A stretch of DNA of 60,000 nt from assembly GCF_001949145.1 (NCBI RefSeq), contig NW_019091399.1:1457349-1517348 (forward strand), in the 5' to 3' direction. Shown in pieces: positions 41,501 through 56,500 of this stretch. Within the stretch, counting starts at the first letter, position 1; every line of letters starts with the position of its first letter. The notes under the pieces are model-generated. The model made no database searches. It was not told where the DNA came from and saw nothing but the letters and a program-made list of their open reading frames with translations. This DNA comes from Acanthaster planci (taxonomy: Eukaryota > Echinodermata > Asteroidea > Valvatida > Acanthasteridae). Position numbers and translations under genes: made by a program.

Positions 41501-44500
41501 GTAGCTATGCCGTAAGTGCCCAGGGAAACCTTTCCTCAGTAAGGGTAAATATGTGCTCACAGACGGGCACCTCAAAGCTCTATTATTTTGTGCGTGTCCT
41601 AGCACTGTAACGTTAATTTTGGAAAAAAAAACCTCTGTGATCATAAAACAAGACGGGGGACTTTCTGAGCTTTATGTAGTTAATATACTGTACTAGAGAA
41701 TGTTTCCTCATTACAGAAGTACAACTCCTTCCCTAATTTCCCTCAGTATTGTATTTACTTCCTCAATGTCAATAATAAATGCACACTACATTGTACGTGT
41801 ACATCAAGTTAATGCAGGAGCATTTAGCAAGTCTCAGTTGAATTTTGGTAGTTGAAGGGTTTCAGTTTTCCCGACTGTTTCTTTTTTTTCTTGTTTTGTT
41901 GTTTAAAAGTCTAGTTCAACACTCCCAATTGCTTGTTAAAGGGTTACATTGACAAGAGCGAGATGTAAGGATCAGCTTCCTCTCAACGTGGGAAACTTGA
42001 TGCAAATATAAGTCTTTGATTTGACACCTGATGCGATTGTGCTACAGCTGCAGTTGCGAACCCACATCATATCTTGTTTATACACTACACTGTGCAAACC
42101 CTTCGTGGATCCATGGAAGCAAACAAACCTCAGAGGGTCACTCTCATTCAGTTCCATGAATACGGTCAGTTGCTGACATCCGGTATTTCCGTTGTTCAGA
42201 AGGTGATATTTCATTTTGATTTGCATTTTTTCCCCCCTTTCTTTCCTGCAGAGATTCCTGTCTCATACGCGTTAAAGCCCAAGTGATGACGCGTACTGAG
42301 GAGGGGTGGGGGCCTCTTGGCAATGGGGGCTATGGCATTGTAGGAATCTACAGGCTGAGCCCCGAGACCAAAAAGGTGGAATACATGATAGTGGGCACCA
42401 ACTCAGCCAGGGATACGGTAAGTAACACAAGCCTTCTCCTTCCGCCCCCCCCCCAGCACAATCCCTGTTCTGTATGCTGGTTTTTCCAAACCTCGTCTGA
42501 CTCGGTCTCCAATACTGAAAGTGTTTCTAGTCTTGTCAGCTTCAAAGAAGCAGAGATGGTGCTGCCTCACTTTCCCTTAAGACCGATCTCAGTCTGACCT
42601 TTCTTTTTTTCTCACACTAATGAAGATCATGAACATTATAGCTGAAATCATTGATGATGAGTTGGCTGGCCACCCCTGCACTTTCTTACTGCTTACAACG
42701 TGAAAGAATTATCCAATTTTATTCCCACCCGTGACCTTAGTATGAGGCCACTTCTTTGCCATGGCAACTTATTATTGTCTATCAGAATCTTTGTACTTGC
42801 AATCAGGCTCATTTATACCCAAAGCGGAGAAATCCGTGGAATGTTACTTTGGCAAACATAATGGCCATACATCACAGTCACTTGGCTCACTGCAAATGCA
42901 TTGCTACATGATATCCAGTTCAGTTTTCCATGGCGCTCCCAGTACCACAGTGTCTTGCCTTCTAGAAATGCCGGACTTCCTGAAGAGTGCCCTTATTTGA
43001 TAACTTGCCACCCAAAGAGTGGACTTGGTAGATCCCAATTTTGGGTGATTGCAGGCAATTTCACAGTGCGTGGCTACCCAGCGCTCAACTCCGCTCAGCC
43101 AGCAACTGGTCACATCTTGGGAATGCTGGAGTTAATTTGGGGACTAAAGTGTTACCCACAGTGTTTGCAATGTAGCCACTAATTGGGCCTATAGGCAATT
43201 TTTGTATGGGGGGGTGAGTCAGGGAAAAATTCTGCGCAGAAATTTGATCGGCACACTGGTCCACACAAAGTCAGTTCCTGCCCTAGTCCCCAGTATACAC
43301 GTGTGTCAATTGATACCAATCTCTTTTTTTTGGCCCTCCAACAAAAACTACACGTACATGAATGTTGATTCAGACTCGGTGAGGCATTAATTCACTAAAT
43401 TGCACTTCAAAGTTGCCCACTTCCTGTGTGCAGTTGTTTGTTCAAATCATGTGTATCGAAATTTTTACAATCTACCAGTACGGTACATGCAAATAATGTC
43501 CTGTATAGAGGGTTTCCATTGTTGTGCACGTCATGACTGAAGATCATTCAGTTCTGGACATGTCAAACCCAGGCATCTGGCTGCTATGTGGGCATGGTTG
43601 AAAGTGTGGTGTGCAGGCTTTGAACATTTTTGACCTACACGAATGTCATGCATACGAAATGCAGATGCCTCGCCATTTAGAAAAGGCCGCACGAAGGTGC
43701 ACCACAAGTAGATACTTCCATTTGGTAATCATTGACTTCCTCCCCAGTGTATATATGCAGCTCTACCTGACCGAAGCTAAATAACTGTGTGGCTGGCATT
43801 TTAGATATTGCGGTGCCATAGTCCTCACTATGCCACTGCACTTGCACATAATACAGCTGAGTTATGGAGCATGGGTACCTGTAGGCATGGGGGAGGGGTG
43901 TTTATTAAATTGACATTTTTCCCAAAGTGTTGTTTTTAATGTACGGAACATGTTTGTATAATTTGCAGAAACAGATATATGGGTCTGTGTCCCAAGTTTC
44001 TAAACAATGTTTTGTTTCCATCATGAGGTGTACATGTCCCCTACATATTTGTAACTGTACTGAAGTTCTTTATGTGTTGAAGATGATCCAGTATCCATAT
44101 GCACAGTTGCTCAGGTGATCTTTGAGAAAAATAGTAATTGCAGAAACTCTTTCAAGAATGAAATTGTTATAAAAGTTTTGTGCCGCATGTTGTACATACA
44201 GGACATGCACACTGTGAATACAAAGTGCACAGGCTTTGCTCGACAAGTGTTGGTCATACATGTTTCTGTGAAGGGCTGATAATGTTTGAATTAAACTTGG
44301 TGAAGAACGTCAGAATTGAACTCTGCTCAGTTCCTGTGGGTCATAGTGGCTTGTTGCACTTCAGGCAGATTTGTATTATGTAAATTAAGTTATCTGTATA
44401 TACAGGTACATGTACATCTATGTGTAACAGTGTTTGCACATACGTGTAAATGTGCTGGGCACGATTCAACCAGCCATACTGTACTTAGGTGTGATGTACA

Positions 44501-47500
44501 TGTGGGCTTATGGGTTGTGTAGTTTCATTGCATAGCTACATGAAGTCTGAGCTACCGCAGTGCATTAACCTGTCTGCCATCATTATACAGTACACTACTC
44601 AAAAAAAGTTCAGTACCTCTTTTATATATGAGATATTTTATTGCTGAAAATGTGCATTTGATGTTTTGAAACATTTTAAACATTTCTTATTCCAATGAGA
44701 ACACCACCAAGACAAACAAAAAAAGGAAAGAACTAGACCCCACTCGTCGCTCACAGAGCAATTACAAGTTAACAAAAAGTTTTTCCTTAACTTTTTTGAG
44801 CAGCATAGCTGCAGCGTGATTTTTGTTGTGTTGCTGAAAGTGATTAGGCCCGTACATCTTTTTAAACATAGGATTTGCTCTGCTGTGAGTGTGTGCAGTT
44901 TCTCTGCTTCAAGGCAATAGTCGGTGTTGTTGGAATATATTTTGCGTGTACCACTAGAGGGGTTACTGCTATTGATGTACTCATGCTGGCCGCGTGTGCA
45001 CAGGACTTGTCACTTAACACTTCTTGGCAACCGTGGCGAAGGAAACCGATACCGAAGCACAATTTTTTGTAATGCCGACTTATGCAAAAGAATTCTTGTG
45101 GTTTTATGGAAAAGGGACTGAGAAAAACATGCCGACTTATACGAAATGACGACTTATAAATGCCTGACTTAGCAATGAAATTTTCAATGGAAATGCATTG
45201 CAGATGATCATTACAGACGATCGGGATAGACGGGTCAAACGGCCGACTTGGACAATATGACGGGTTACTCGATGTCGACTTAGTCGGAGTTTACTGATAT
45301 GGGTTGGATTTGAGTATGACAACACGAATTTCAAAACTCTCTATGTGTGTGTGTTGGAAAATATTCCTTGAAGCGTTTACACGTTTGTTTGATAACAGTC
45401 TGTGCCTCACTTTGCATTCACTGTCCTTTTTTGGGGGGGAGGGAGGGATGGATGGAAGAATGAATTGGTTTAACACCATAGGTTCCTGTTAGTAGGTTCT
45501 GATCAAAAGCAGTGATTGCCTGACTGCCTCTGAATGGGACCTCTTCCTGTCGCCCCCTTCCAGTCAAAAGAAAGCAGTGGTTAGGCAAAGCTTAGGGACA
45601 TGAATGCCTCCATTGTAATCCAGTTGAAGTGTGGGATGGTTAAAAGGCCCCCAGACCCTGGAAGCCAATACTTGTGGATTATTATTGGCAGTGTGGTAAT
45701 TCACACAGGAAGAGTCACCCCATTCTGTGGTTCATGGCCCTTTTCATCACCTGGAACAGTTATAATCCCACCTGGTACCCGCATGGGTTATACATGTGCA
45801 TGTGTACAGTATGTGGCTTTAATAGAACAAGAACGTGTACGGGGTATGTAAATTTAATTAAGGAAATTCTGACATATAATACTGTACTGTATTGCAGTGA
45901 TGTTAATTGTTATACAGAACATCAAACAATGCATAAATACACAAGTCTCAGATGTACATTCCGTCCATGTACATGTATACCCACCACACATATTTATACA
46001 CTGATATGCATGCCCGTTACTTACATACTTGGACATGTAGCGCAAGAAGTTCCAATTTAACAAGGCGGGAACTATAAATGACCACTGCACCGGCACTGTA
46101 GCACTGGTACATGTAGCTACTGGTACATGAATATTACGTGGCCACCTCAAAGACGTGTTAGGCACTTTGGAATGTTGATCCCACTTCCCATTGGTAGCAT
46201 TTTGACTATTAGTGTACAATGCATATTCATGCAGAATTGCACATTTGGGTCGACACTTTGATTTGTTGAGCAGCATAGGAAAGTGTACCTACATCGGCGT
46301 AAAAACCCAAGCCTATTAAGAGAATGTCATTTTCATGGTGAAATGTACCGGTAAATTGAGAAGTCATGGCTTGAGAAGTACAAACCTACAAACGTACACA
46401 TTATAAACTGCAGTGCACATACATGTACATTGTTCACATACATCAAATCCTATGGCATGCCAAAAGACTTTGCCTGTTCGTATCCCACTCTGTACATTAT
46501 CTGTTCTTTGCTTTTTTTTTATTTTACAGTAATCAGATTGCATCAGTCTGCAGAGTTGTTTGGTTAGATCACACAGAAGAAACATGAACAAGTTTTTAGG
46601 TTAATCATAACGATTTATAAAGTCAGTGGAATCAAACATGTGAATGCTGCCTATATTCTGTACGTGTATGTACAGTAGTATTATATGCATAAATGTCATG
46701 TATGTGAGGCATAAACAATACTGCATTGCTATCTGAGGCAGGTATTCTAGTCAAGGCAACTTAAGTCTTATACATGTACTAGCACAACTTATGTCATCTC
46801 TTGTTACTGTTACAATATACATGGACATGATGGAGGATCAATCAATCTGGCTCACACGGGGGGGTGTTTTAGGTGGTGACTTAAGACTTGTGGGGGGTGA
46901 CTGCATCACTTAGCACCTAAAGATACAATATACAGTCCTTTGTTGTGTGTTCTGTATTGTCTTGTCTATGAAAAGGGTAGCACAAAAACTGCTGGTAGAC
47001 AGTTTTTTTCATTCGTTATGCAGGGAGACATACAGTACATGTACCAAACACAAAAATTGTGAATGGTATAAAATAGATAAGCTGTCATACGTGTAACTCT
47101 AAAAATCATGTTTATTTCCATCTGTCAGGGTCAACAGAAAGGATAGAAGCAATTGCAAACTGAAGTAGGAAGATAATTTCAAAACAAAACAGAATCAGTC
47201 AGGTTGATGAAAAAGAATTTTGAAAATTTGAAATGACAAAGTTTATATCTTTTTTATGTGGTTAACACTTGTTATTGGGGATCCTTCAGTTGGCTATCAA
47301 GACACGAAAAGATGTGAACATTGTTTGTGGGTTTTCGGAAGCATGACCGTTTGTCCTCTTTTTTACTTTATCTAATTCATATTGGCTCTGCATCTAAAAT
47401 CATCTCTCTTTTCTTTTCTTTACAGAGGCTCATGAATTGTCTTTTACGGCGTGATGTAGAATACAACAAACCGACACCTACCTTCCGACACTGGAGAACG

Positions 47501-50500
47501 CAAGACTCCAAGTTTGGGCTGACGTTCTCCAATCCCTCCGACGCAAGAGCTTTTGACCGGGGATTTGCCAGAGTTGTACAGGAGCTGGACGATGGTTTGT
47601 ACACATCCTTTGGGTTTTTAGACATACATTTGTTTTTCTGTGAGTGTAAATGCGCAAATCCTAATGTAGACAATTGCTGGTTATTCAGTACATGCCATTG
47701 TCAGCTTTCAATTTGATGAGGTAAAAGGAAACAATTGACATCAGCAGCAGCAAAAAAGCAATTCAGGCGGTGCGAGTTTCAGTGGGCTTTTTGTCTCCAG
47801 TCTCTTTCACACAATTTGGATTAATCTCAGTCGTGGCTGTGTGTTGTTGCTGGATTTTGGGTCACTTTAAACAGCTGTTTACGGAATCATGTGGGAAAAG
47901 ACGACATTTTGATCGTACCCATGCAGGTGATTTAGTCTGTGGCTTGGAATGTGCAGACAAAGCACACTCGAGGTGCTACCGGTCTTATCTGTGCTTCAGT
48001 TTGATCATGAACTTGTTTGCTTGGGGGAGGGGGGCAGTAAGAGTTGGAGACAAGATGGCCAGTGACATTGGAACCCTATAACCCGTTGGTGCAGTGACTA
48101 ATACATGAATACAGAATCAGGTGTGGGTTTACACAGTGACCTATGTAAAAAATGTCACTTCCACTGTGGCCGAGTACCGGTACATGTAAGTGTAATAATG
48201 TTTTTAGATGCATCGGTGCTGTCAGTGGCTTTCAGCAGTTTGCAGTAGTTCGCAATTTAACCGGTGTCCATTCGAGGACAGTTTTCATTCATGTACATCC
48301 CTAGGCAAGTCAGCAGCAGGAAATAGATGAGAGAAACCTAAATTTTGATTGTAGTACACACCGTGTACTGTACATGTGTAGTGATGTACTGCTACTGTGT
48401 ACACATATGTGTGCATGTTGTTTTATGCAGAAAATTTGGGTGGGCCAAAATGTGATGTTGTATAGACCTGAACCAGCTTTGCTCCCTTGTACTAGTGTGT
48501 GGCTTGTTACTAGTGTGCAGGCATGTCATACATAGTGTGGACCTCTGCACAAAAGAAGTCCACGAAATGCACGGTACAGTGGCGTTGTGTGGGCTCGCAC
48601 ACGTCCGCACAATGTTTTCCCCTCTCTGAAAAAAGCATCAGAGGGATTTGGGGTCAAGGTTATCATGGCAAAATGAAGAGGAACAGTCCAGGAAATCATC
48701 AAAAATCCAGCTCGAAGGAGTTATCCCAGTGGGAGAAAAAGGAGCATTTCCCCAAGTTCCCTTAACCACAGGAACACAAAGGAATGTCCACACTTTGGAT
48801 GTAAAGCAGGTATATGTATGTGTGGACAGTTTGTGTCAATGTGCTGTTTACAGACTTCCCAATTTTCAGTTAAGGGACACAGTGGATTCAACCATATCTA
48901 GTAGAACTATTTAACATGTTCAGCCTAGCCCTCATTGAAGGATGTTTATCTTGGCGAGAAGAAAAAGATGGATCCTATTGTGTTGATTTCGCCCGGTACA
49001 GCCATTTTTACAGGCATGATATTTCTCCTATTTCTGTAGGATTTCATTTTTTTCTCTCCTTCCATTTCCTATCTGTTCTCCCATTTTCAGCATTCTCTAC
49101 TGTACATGTTACGGGGGGTCTGCAGGGAGCCTTTTCCTAGTTATCCTTCAGGGTCAAATATCATGTCTGTTGTAAGAAGTCCTCAAGAGAATCCCCTGAA
49201 GTTAAGAATCTGTCACAGTGTTGACTTTTGTGGAGTGCAATAAATGCATGAATATATGCTAATACCATACAAGCACCGGCACTTGTACATGTACAATGTA
49301 CAATGTACGGTACAAGTGGTTTATACATACATGTACATGTACTTCATGGGGGGTTGACCTACATGTACATTGTACATGTACAAGCACATGCATGTGATGA
49401 CCTTATTTTGATGCCAGTGTAGTGTACGTGTAGATGTTGTGTCTTCAGCTTCTACATTTTGCATTCAGTCCAGGAATTCATAGATTTCACACTACTGTGG
49501 TCTATATGTTTGCTTTAGCAACAATTTGATTCAGATTTCTCCCCATTTACTGACAGAGTTTTTCAATGTCCAAGTTCAAGAAAGAACACCTACCGTTAAG
49601 AGTATCTCTTGCCCTGTGTCCATTTGACGCCTGTACCGCTATGTGTGCACAAAGAATCAGTTGATGATGCAGTAAATGTAGCAGATTATGGGTGAAGAAA
49701 ACTGCAGAAATCATTCACATTGGTGACAAAACTTTTGAAGTGAGGTTTTCCATTTGCTCAGAAAGCATCCTTTGTTGCGATAAATGTACATGGGTGTCCT
49801 CCATACGGGGATATGTGTGATACATTCATTTTGTATTTTCAATTTTGTCCAACTGCCAATGACATTTTAGATGTGTATCACACATGGACAGGTACATGTA
49901 TGCATGTGACATGCACACGTATTTTAAAATCTGGAGAGGGAAAAAAATATGCAGAACTTTTCATTTTCTTGAAGGTTCCTTGGTACATATTTGTGTGTTC
50001 ACAAAAAGCAGTCATATTGGAGACTGTTTTAATTTACATTGAACTTCAGTTTTGCTGAACTGATTCAGTGTCTTTTCAAAGTGGGATGTTTCAATGTCTA
50101 ATGCAACACACATTCAGGTGTTGTCATTATTCATTTATGCAACATTAAATGTTGTGACAAATTACCACTATTGTTGTGTAGCATCAGTTATATGTAGGGT
50201 AGTAGCAACATGTTTTGTTAACCCCCTAGGGACCATTGAAATCCTGCATAACCTTGTTGGGTTCAGCACGGTTAGGGTTGGGGCTGATAGTCATTCATAC
50301 TGGCTAGATCTAATGTCCAGTCTGATATCATACTTGTACATAACACATCAAATATACCGTAATCTTCCCAGTTGTTGTACCATGTTTATGCTGTTTAGAG
50401 AGAGTTGGCATGACTGCCATTCTGCAGGGCAATTTTTGGGTTCCACAGGGAAACCTTTGTGCTTATCCTGTGGAACAAAAGCACTGGCCTGCAAGATGGC

Positions 50501-53500
50501 TACCGTGCAAAGCTTCTATTGGCATGCATGTACATGTGTAAATGTACATGTATATAGCTATTGTTTTACCTTCGGCATACTGAAATCAGTCATTAGAAAA
50601 TTCAGTCCTACAGGTACAGGTGTGTATTGGTTAGGTAACCTCGCCTCATCACTATTCATATTACAGTTCTGAGAAGAGCACAGGAAGAGAAACTGTGTTG
50701 ATGTGCTCCTGTCACCACAATCTTGTAATTAGACCTGCCCAGCGGAAAGCTTTTGGGATTTCCAACAGTGAGAATGATAGGCTCGTGGGGTTATTAGACA
50801 GTATGCATACAGTTGTGTAACACTATTATGGCCACATGTACATGTGTCTTTGCACCAAAGCACCATATGAAGCACCATATAAAGTCCATGTACCTACATG
50901 TGTATTTAAGTTCATACATGTAATGTGTACATGGACATAATTTACTGTAAAGAGTAATGTAAATAACTGTAAAGAGCACTGAGAATCTCTCAGGACTGAA
51001 ATGCATACATTATATAAAAACATGTATGAGTACATCATATTTTCCTTATTTTTACATGTGACAGCTGTGTGCACATACCGGTGTGCATGTGTACATGTCC
51101 ATGTTCATGTGATGTACATGTACATGTGTACGTTAAATTTTAATTTGATTATACCGGTACATGTACATTGGCCTATAGTGATGTAGAAAATGAAGTCTGT
51201 GAATCATCTTTCAGGCATTCACATATTATGTACACCTGTACAGTGACTTTAAAAATTCTAGTTAGCACAACCTGTGCAGTGCAACGATGGGGAGTGTGGT
51301 GTGGCTGGTGAATTTGGCAGTGACAGCGGAACTAAGCCGCTGCCATGCAGCCCGGGGAGCAAACTGTCGAGCGGTAATTGATAAAATGACTTGTGCAGCA
51401 GGATGTTCATGGTCAGCTGCCAAACCTGCACGTCAAAGCCTGCTTCCTGTGTCTTGCGGGTGTGCTCTGCGCATGCGTTTGTGGGCTGTAACACGGAGGG
51501 ACCAGTGCCTCGGTCTGCATTTAAATAGCACTGTCAAAAGGTCAAGGAGACAAGTCAAACAGTCGGATTTCCCCCCGACTTCCACCCTGTCTCCCTCCAC
51601 CCCTCCTGTCATCTGTTGCATCTTTTGCCGATGAGCAAGGAATATCAGGAAGGGAATGGAGTCTTTTTTCCCCCCAATTTTTGTCTCGTGCCAACACCGG
51701 AGTGCACTGAACAACGTGTTACAGTTTTTGTCCCTTAGGGTAGCTGAAGCAAAGTACGATGCATAAAGTTGCCATGCACAAAAAAATTAATAACGATTAA
51801 TTAAAAATTAATAGTGATAGAAAAGTGTTAAACTACGAAGCTCTACAGTAATACAATGTAACTAACAACACCATTAAATAGGGCTGAGGTTAGGCCAAAT
51901 CTTGCAGTTTCATCACAGCGAAGGTACTAATTAGTGCTTTCACCAATGAGTCCTCTCCATACATAACACTGCAACTGTCCTCATAAATTGTAATTCAAAC
52001 CAGACCTCTTGGACGCAGTCATATGGGTAATTCCAAAAATTAGGGGTACATTTTTTCAAGTCCCTCTCACATCTGATTATGGTTTGTATGTTTAGACCAC
52101 GTTTTCTAGTTTCAAAGAGTGACGAATTAATGCAGAATACCTGCCAAACAAATAGTAATAGTTTGGAATTAATTCTGGCGATATTCCCACGTCAAATAAC
52201 AAAGGTCAGATGTAACAGGGACACGAAAATGTCACACTTTTGGACCCTAATTTCTGGCATTGCCCATATGCTTTCATGTCCTTGTGCTATATACAATGTA
52301 CAACATACACATACATGTATACATGTACCATGTGTGCGTGTACAAAGTACATATCCTTTCGTTTTCCCCTGACGAGTAGGTACAGTACCAATAGGTGTGC
52401 ACTTACTGCTTGTCATTGTTCAGTTGTCACCTAAATGCACAACTGATAATGAAGGTATAGGGTGACACCAGACTCACATGTTTTAGTACCAATGTGTAAT
52501 AAGCGAAAAACCTGAATATAAGACTTTGTCAAAGACCTGCATCCCCATAATTGTTTTGCATGGACTCGGAGAGGTATATGTACTCAAGATGTAGTGACCA
52601 CAGAACATGTACATGTAGGTTGTGTGGCTCCATGACTTGATTCAAAGACACAATTTATGGATAGGTGTGGACCGTTAGAGATTCAAGTCTTGAGATCTTC
52701 CTTTCCTAAGTATGGCCAATCCAACAATTGCACCAAACTCAACAAACGAGAGCATTGTTCAACAGACCGCAGCATTGCATTATGGTTATTGCAGCCGATC
52801 TGCCCTTTGTATGGCTTACACCAGACTGGATTATATTGTGTATGGGACGGTAGGGTTTCAGCTGAAAAATTGATCAAATCAACTTGATGTTGAGGGCAGG
52901 TCGCGCAGCACTATGTAAAAAGGTCAAAGGGATTTTTGTTTGTCTGTGTATTTTATAATTGTGTTTATTTTAGTGGTGGACCGTGAAAGAGAACGGCCTG
53001 GTTTTGTTGTTTTCATAAGTGAAAAGCCTGAAATCCAGTTGTGATCCTACCATTACTCACCGTGCTTGAATAGTGCAAGCTGGTCAGGCTCTCCCTATTA
53101 CATGTGCTGGTACTGTACCGGTACATGTACACAAATAAACTATTGTGTTTGGAAGAGGTTCCATTCAAGTGGAAAATGAATTTTGGAGTTGTCAATGTAC
53201 CGCATGAAGGGGCAACCAATTCATGTTCTCTGGGACTCAAAACAGCAGCACGAAAAATGTTCAAATTGTAGGGTTGCAAGCAAGGTTCCCTTTCACGCTA
53301 GGGGCCGTTCAGTAATGGGGTGGGATGGGTTAACCCAGCTTTTTCCTCCACTGTGCCAACTTTTCCTTTGTGGGACGAGTCTGTACGCCGCTCTGGAGAA
53401 ATTTGTTCATTTCGACGGGGTGCCATCAACTCTCCAGTGTTCTGTACAGCTCTTTGTGTCACATGCACCCCGAGTACATGCACCCGCAAAGCACACTGGT

Positions 53501-56500
53501 GCCAAATGCATTTAGGAAGTTGCGAGTTTATAAAACTTGGTATCTGGAATTGCTATCTGTGTTTATGTTTCCCCAATCAGGATGAGGATGCTGAACATTC
53601 TGGAAGTGACTTTTTCCTCTCCTTGTTTAGTGGGGAGCTGACTCTGAATAGTTTAGCAGGTTGGGCTGGAAGTTTAAAGGGGCAAGCGTGCAATTTGTAC
53701 TGCTCAGACTTTTAGTCATTGCGTCAACACTGAAGATAAAGACAATAACACGTAACTGGATTTCACATGAAATGTTACTTCAACTTTATGCTCTGGTTAA
53801 GTCTTTTTAGTAGTGGGGTTATTTGATTTTGAAGTCATAATCCTTTGTGTTTATACAATGCCACATTGTTTGTCTAAAAACTGAAAGTTACTTGTACAGT
53901 ACAAACAAGGCTATTGTGTCTACAGTACATACCGGTATCAGAGGAGAGATAAGAGAGAGGAACGGGGAATGGCAGTATCGGAGTATGTTGAATGTCATGA
54001 TTCAAAGTGAAACTGAGGACATGCCATATTGTGTAGGCATCACCAGGTAATTTCAGTTTCATATGACTTCCGTGAAAACAATCTATACATGTAAATCTTT
54101 TTAGGGAGTAATATGATTGTCTTTTGTCCAGTGAGATGGAGGGTTCACATGGAGCTCTTTTTTTTTTTTTTTTTAGTGGAATGCTTTTAAGAAAATGGCT
54201 GAGAGACATGAACATCAGGCATATCCCTGAAGTGGCATATATCCTGTGACCACTGCTGAAGTTCATGCTGGTCACTGTGTGTACATGCAAAGTATGTCCA
54301 TGTGTTTTAACATGGGCAATTTGTGCCCTGAATATTCGGAACTCTAACTGTTGTATTACCCGTGGAAATCTCCCTGTGGTCCAGCCAGCGACTTGTTGCC
54401 AACACCCCCAGAGACAGCCCCCCCCCTTATATCAGGAAGACGGTTCATTTGCATTGTCAACCAATTAGATTTCCCGCTGTCCTGGGAGACGGACAGACAG
54501 ACAGACAGGGAGAGAAAAAAACACTGCGCCAGAACATTTCAGAAATATGGCCTCCAATCACCCAGGGGCTTCACTGCTTGGAGTCTTCAACTGGAGACCG
54601 AAAGAAAAGGGAGGGGTGGATGACTTTGGATGTAGAGTTTCAGTGGCCTGCAGGTAAACATTTCTCCTGCATCTCGGTCTGCCTTTTGTCAGGTATCTGG
54701 AGAACTTTTAGTGTAGTAGGCTGCGCTAGCAAGTGGAGAAGAAACTGCCATTAGTCTGCATTAGGCTACACCAGAGGGACAGAAAGGGAAAGAGAGTGAA
54801 AAGGCCCAGTGTAATTTCTTAGAGGTTTGAGGGGTTGAGGTGGGGCCAGGCAAAAGCGAATAGCATCTACGAGTACAGCTTTAGCCCTCCGCGGGTATTA
54901 ATGACATCTAGCGGCTAATCAAGCTAAGCAGTGTGTAGAATGTTACGGTTATGGTGTAAGATTTGTACACGGTCTAAATTTTGTGCTACTCCACATCGCT
55001 GTTTGAATCAGTCTAATAGTTTTGCTGTTTAAAAGTTTTAACCCTTTTTTTAGTCAGTAGGGTGACAGCTATATGTAGGGCCGAGTCAATTCAAATAATT
55101 CACTATTTGAATATTCGTCCTTCAGTCGGATCAAATATCCAAACATTCGGTCTTACCGATCGGCAGAGTGTTGATGAAAACACTATATATACAAAATCAG
55201 TTGCAATAATGCACACAATTGTACGTTATATTCACTGTAATAGCTTTTCACTTCTAGGGTATCTTCAGTCATGATTTAGCCAGATTTAACAAACGAACAG
55301 TACTTCTTGCCATGTTGAAAATTTCTATTCCTTTGAAATTTTTAATGAGTAATTTAATTTTGAATTGTAAGATACATTATTCTGTCCCCTTTCATGTGAA
55401 TCTGCAATTTTTCTCATTAAAAAAAGAAAGAAACTCCTTTTTCGTGATTTTTGCAATCAAATATTCAAATTTGGAAAATAATATTTGAATTTTCGATAAT
55501 TGATCAAATATTCAGATATTCGGCACAGCCGTAGTTACAGCTGTTAAAAGTGTTTGTGTATGTACATGTACCATTCTGTTACAAGTAATTAAAAACATTC
55601 ACCTGTATCTTTATTTCCTCAGAATTTGGTGTCTATTTGAAAAACCTGTCGTTTGTGAACAAGCATCCTGTGTTCCTAAAAAGATTCCCCTTAATGTTTG
55701 CCGTGGACTTGGTGCTGCATGTATTGAGTTGGCCACATTTTCCGTTGACAGTGGTTGCCACAATTAACCTTGCCAAGAATGACTACACCAGGAAAAGATC
55801 TTTTCTGTGGTTCATATGGACACACATCATAGCCCTTGCAAAACATTTTTTTTAAGTTAGAAAAGTCCTTCATAAAGTTGTACACTAAAAATGTGGTGCA
55901 ACCAGGGTTACATGTACACCTTTTTGTAAAATTTTATAAAGTTTTTGAACTGGCTGCAGGGCCATTGCTGAATGTTAAATCATGCTAAGTCCACCACAGC
56001 TTCCATCAAATGAAAAGACCCGACCCAGTTTTACCACTTTTCTTTTCCCCTTTTATTATTTTCCTTCAGGAAAGTGTGCTGGTATTCACTGCACCACCCG
56101 CAACACAGATCCTTTCAGTTGAGTCCAGGGGGATAAAAAAAAAATACCTTGTCACTGATTTCCTGGGCTTCCTTTTTTTCTTTGTGGTATTTACACAGGT
56201 GCATCGACAGAATCCTCACTGAACCAGTCAACGGACAATGAAGTTGACGATGACCCAGACACCTTCCCGCCCAGTGTAAGTAACCCAGGATTGGCTGAGG
56301 AGAATTGGAAAGTCTCCTCACAATAATGCATTGCCACCCCTCTGCCCTTCTGCTTTGTATTTCGTTTTTCAACAAAGATAAATTTACATGTTCACCCTGT
56401 CATTAAAGTAAACTTGTGCATGTGTGGGAGTGGAAGGTTTATATATTGATATGTTTCAGCTTTCCCAACTTAAGATTGAGTAATACGGAAATAAAAATGT

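Larger units (their letters stand above)
42418..47425 (+). other. SPRED intron 2 (5.0 kb)
   Basis: No exon recognised. It contains a small Tc1-like MITE (44593-44805), a CCGACTTA-rich stretch (45060-45300) and scattered TACATG tracts (for example 44404-44415). Confidence 0.7.
47595..56198 (+). other. SPRED intron 3 (8.6 kb)
   Basis: No exon recognised. It contains TACATG clusters (49270-49385, 50525-50555, 51080-51175, 52310-52330), a 17-base T run (54158-54174), a GACA simple repeat (54488-54508) and hAT-like MITE copy 2. Long open frames at 50094-50672 and 51287-51634 do not look like known proteins. Confidence 0.7.

Noticed and set aside
50094-50672. 192-codon open frame, plus strand, SPRED intron 3
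   Set aside because: Composition of translated AT-rich and TACATG sequence, no family resemblance, no splice or start context.
51287-51634. 115-codon Cys-rich frame starting with a hydrophobic stretch
   Set aside because: Resembles a secreted peptide at first sight, but the hydrophobic start is weak, an equally long frame lies antisense, and nothing supports expression.
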